Position numbers and translations under genes: made by a program. A DNA stretch of 12,912 nucleotides from Rhodosalinus sp041685465 (GTDB lineage Bacteria; Pseudomonadota; Alphaproteobacteria; Rhodobacterales; Rhodobacteraceae): positions 1 through 12,912 of the forward strand of contig NZ_JAWLFS010000068.1 of the NCBI RefSeq assembly GCF_041685465.1, given 5' to 3'. A model generated the notes under the pieces. That model saw only the letters and a list, made by a program, of their open reading frames with translations. It did not search any database and had not been told where the DNA came from. Every line of letters begins with the position of its first letter. Position 1 is the first letter of the stretch. This document shows positions 12,304-12,912 of the stretch, one piece after another.

Positions 12304-12912
12304 ATGACCGCGCGCTTCACCGGCAGCTTCACCCAGCAGGAGCCGATCCCCGAGGAGGGGATCGAGGCGGCCGTCGCGGCGATGCGCCACGGCCGGCTGC
12401 ACCGCTACAACCTCGCCCCCGGCGAGACGGGCGAGGTCGCGGCGCTCGAGGCGGAGTTCGCCGCCGTCACCGGCGCGCGCTACTGCCTCGCGGTCGCCTC
12501 GGGCGGCTACGCGATGGCCACCGCGCTGCGTGCCGCCGGCGTCGGCCCGGGCGAGGCGGTGCTCTCCAACGCCTTCACGCTCGCCCCCGTGCCCGGCGCC
12601 ATCGCGAGCCTCGGCGCGCATCCCGTCCACGTCGGCGTGACGGAGGCGCTGACCATCGACCTCGACGATCTGGCGGCGAAGGCGGATCGGGCGCGCGTGC
12701 TGCTCCTGAGCCACATGCGCGGGCACATCGCGGACATGGACCGGCTCATGGCGATCTGCGACGCGGCCCAAGTCACGGTGATCGAGGATTGCGCGCACAC
12801 CATGGGGGCGGCTTGGCGCGGCGTGCCCTCGGGCCGCCACGGCGCGGTGGGCTGCTATTCCACGCAGACCTACAAGCACATGAACTCGGGCGAGGGCGGG
12901 CTGATCGTCACC
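12304..12912 (+). CDS. DegT/DnrJ/EryC1/StrS-family aminotransferase-like protein, 3' end outside window
   Basis: The frame is open from the ATG at 12304 for 203 codons to the right edge. It begins MTARFTGSFTQQEPIPEEGI, then shows the DegT-family pattern: YCLAVASGGYAMATALRAAG (60-79), the SNAFTLAPVPGAI block (88-100), the cofactor aspartate in VIEDCAHTMGA (159-169), and the PLP-binding region GCYSTQTYKHMNSGEGG (183-199) with Lys191 as the expected Schiff-base lysine. Family members transaminate keto-sugars or related compounds for antibiotics, O-antigen and surface glycans; the substrate here is unknown. HMRGHIADMD (137-146) stands where sugar aminotransferases usually have HLYGxxADMD, suggesting a separate subfamily. 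GAAGG at 12296-12300 is close to the ATG; the start is supported mainly by the fit of the N-terminus. Confidence 0.88.
   Translation, partial: MTARFTGSFTQQEPIPEEGIEAAVAAMRHGRLHRYNLAPGETGEVAALEAEFAAVTGARYCLAVASGGYAMATALRAAGVGPGEAVLSNAFTLAPVPGAIASLGAHPVHVGVTEALTIDLDDLAAKADRARVLLLSHMRGHIADMDRLMAICDAAQVTVIEDCAHTMGAAWRGVPSGRHGAVGCYSTQTYKHMNSGEGGLIVT

Noticed and set aside
1..12912. A defence, mobile or biosynthetic island, or other clearly new multi-gene system
   Set aside because: All well-supported genes are housekeeping or common accessory types with uniform GC-rich coding; no integrase, transposase, direct-repeat borders, CRISPR spacing or toxin-antitoxin pair is visible.

Overview
The window is a dense, very GC-rich (roughly 70% by eye) stretch of ordinary bacterial chromosome. 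Gene content points to an alphaproteobacterium, most likely Rhodobacterales/Rhodobacteraceae: a proton-translocating transhydrogenase of the fused PntA type, glmU-glmS next to a gph-like phosphatase, TTG-rich promoters with weak -10 boxes, and an intergenic element at 6505-6577 that resembles a hairpin repeat I remember from that family. The taxonomic call is inference. No rRNA, tRNA, CRISPR, phage, IS or integrase is visible, and no stretch over 300 bases lacks a gene.

Layout. At the left edge on the minus strand lie pntA and the first codons of pntB (energy-linked NADPH supply). Upstream of pntA, also on the minus strand, is a small membrane methyltransferase of the ICMT/PEMT type. It may be preceded by an overlapping 36-residue ORF in an AT-richer patch with CGAAA-rich dyads. 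On the plus strand follow an SDR oxidoreductase and kynU (kynureninase, tryptophan catabolism). kynU converges on a minus-strand group read leftward: a PuuD-like glutamine amidotransferase, a HemG-like flavodoxin-domain protein, and a DoxX-family membrane protein.

Next are minus-strand moaA (molybdopterin synthesis), plus-strand ybhB-type PEBP protein, and the minus-strand glmU-glmS operon, which makes glucosamine-6-P and UDP-GlcNAc for peptidoglycan and LPS. glmU and glmS are joined by a TAGATG stop/start junction. Divergent from glmU is a phosphoglycolate-phosphatase-like HAD gene, followed by the start of a DegT/DnrJ/EryC1/StrS aminotransferase-like gene that runs off the right edge.

Nothing here amounts to a clear undescribed system. 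The most noteworthy items are: GC-rich hairpins built over stop codons at three gene ends (kynU/doxX, moaA, ybhB/glmS); a possible micro-ORF coupled to the methyltransferase; a HemG-like protein grouped with a PuuD-like amidotransferase and DoxX; and a moaA promoter placed so close to the ATG that the mRNA may be leaderless. All promoter and terminator calls are by eye.
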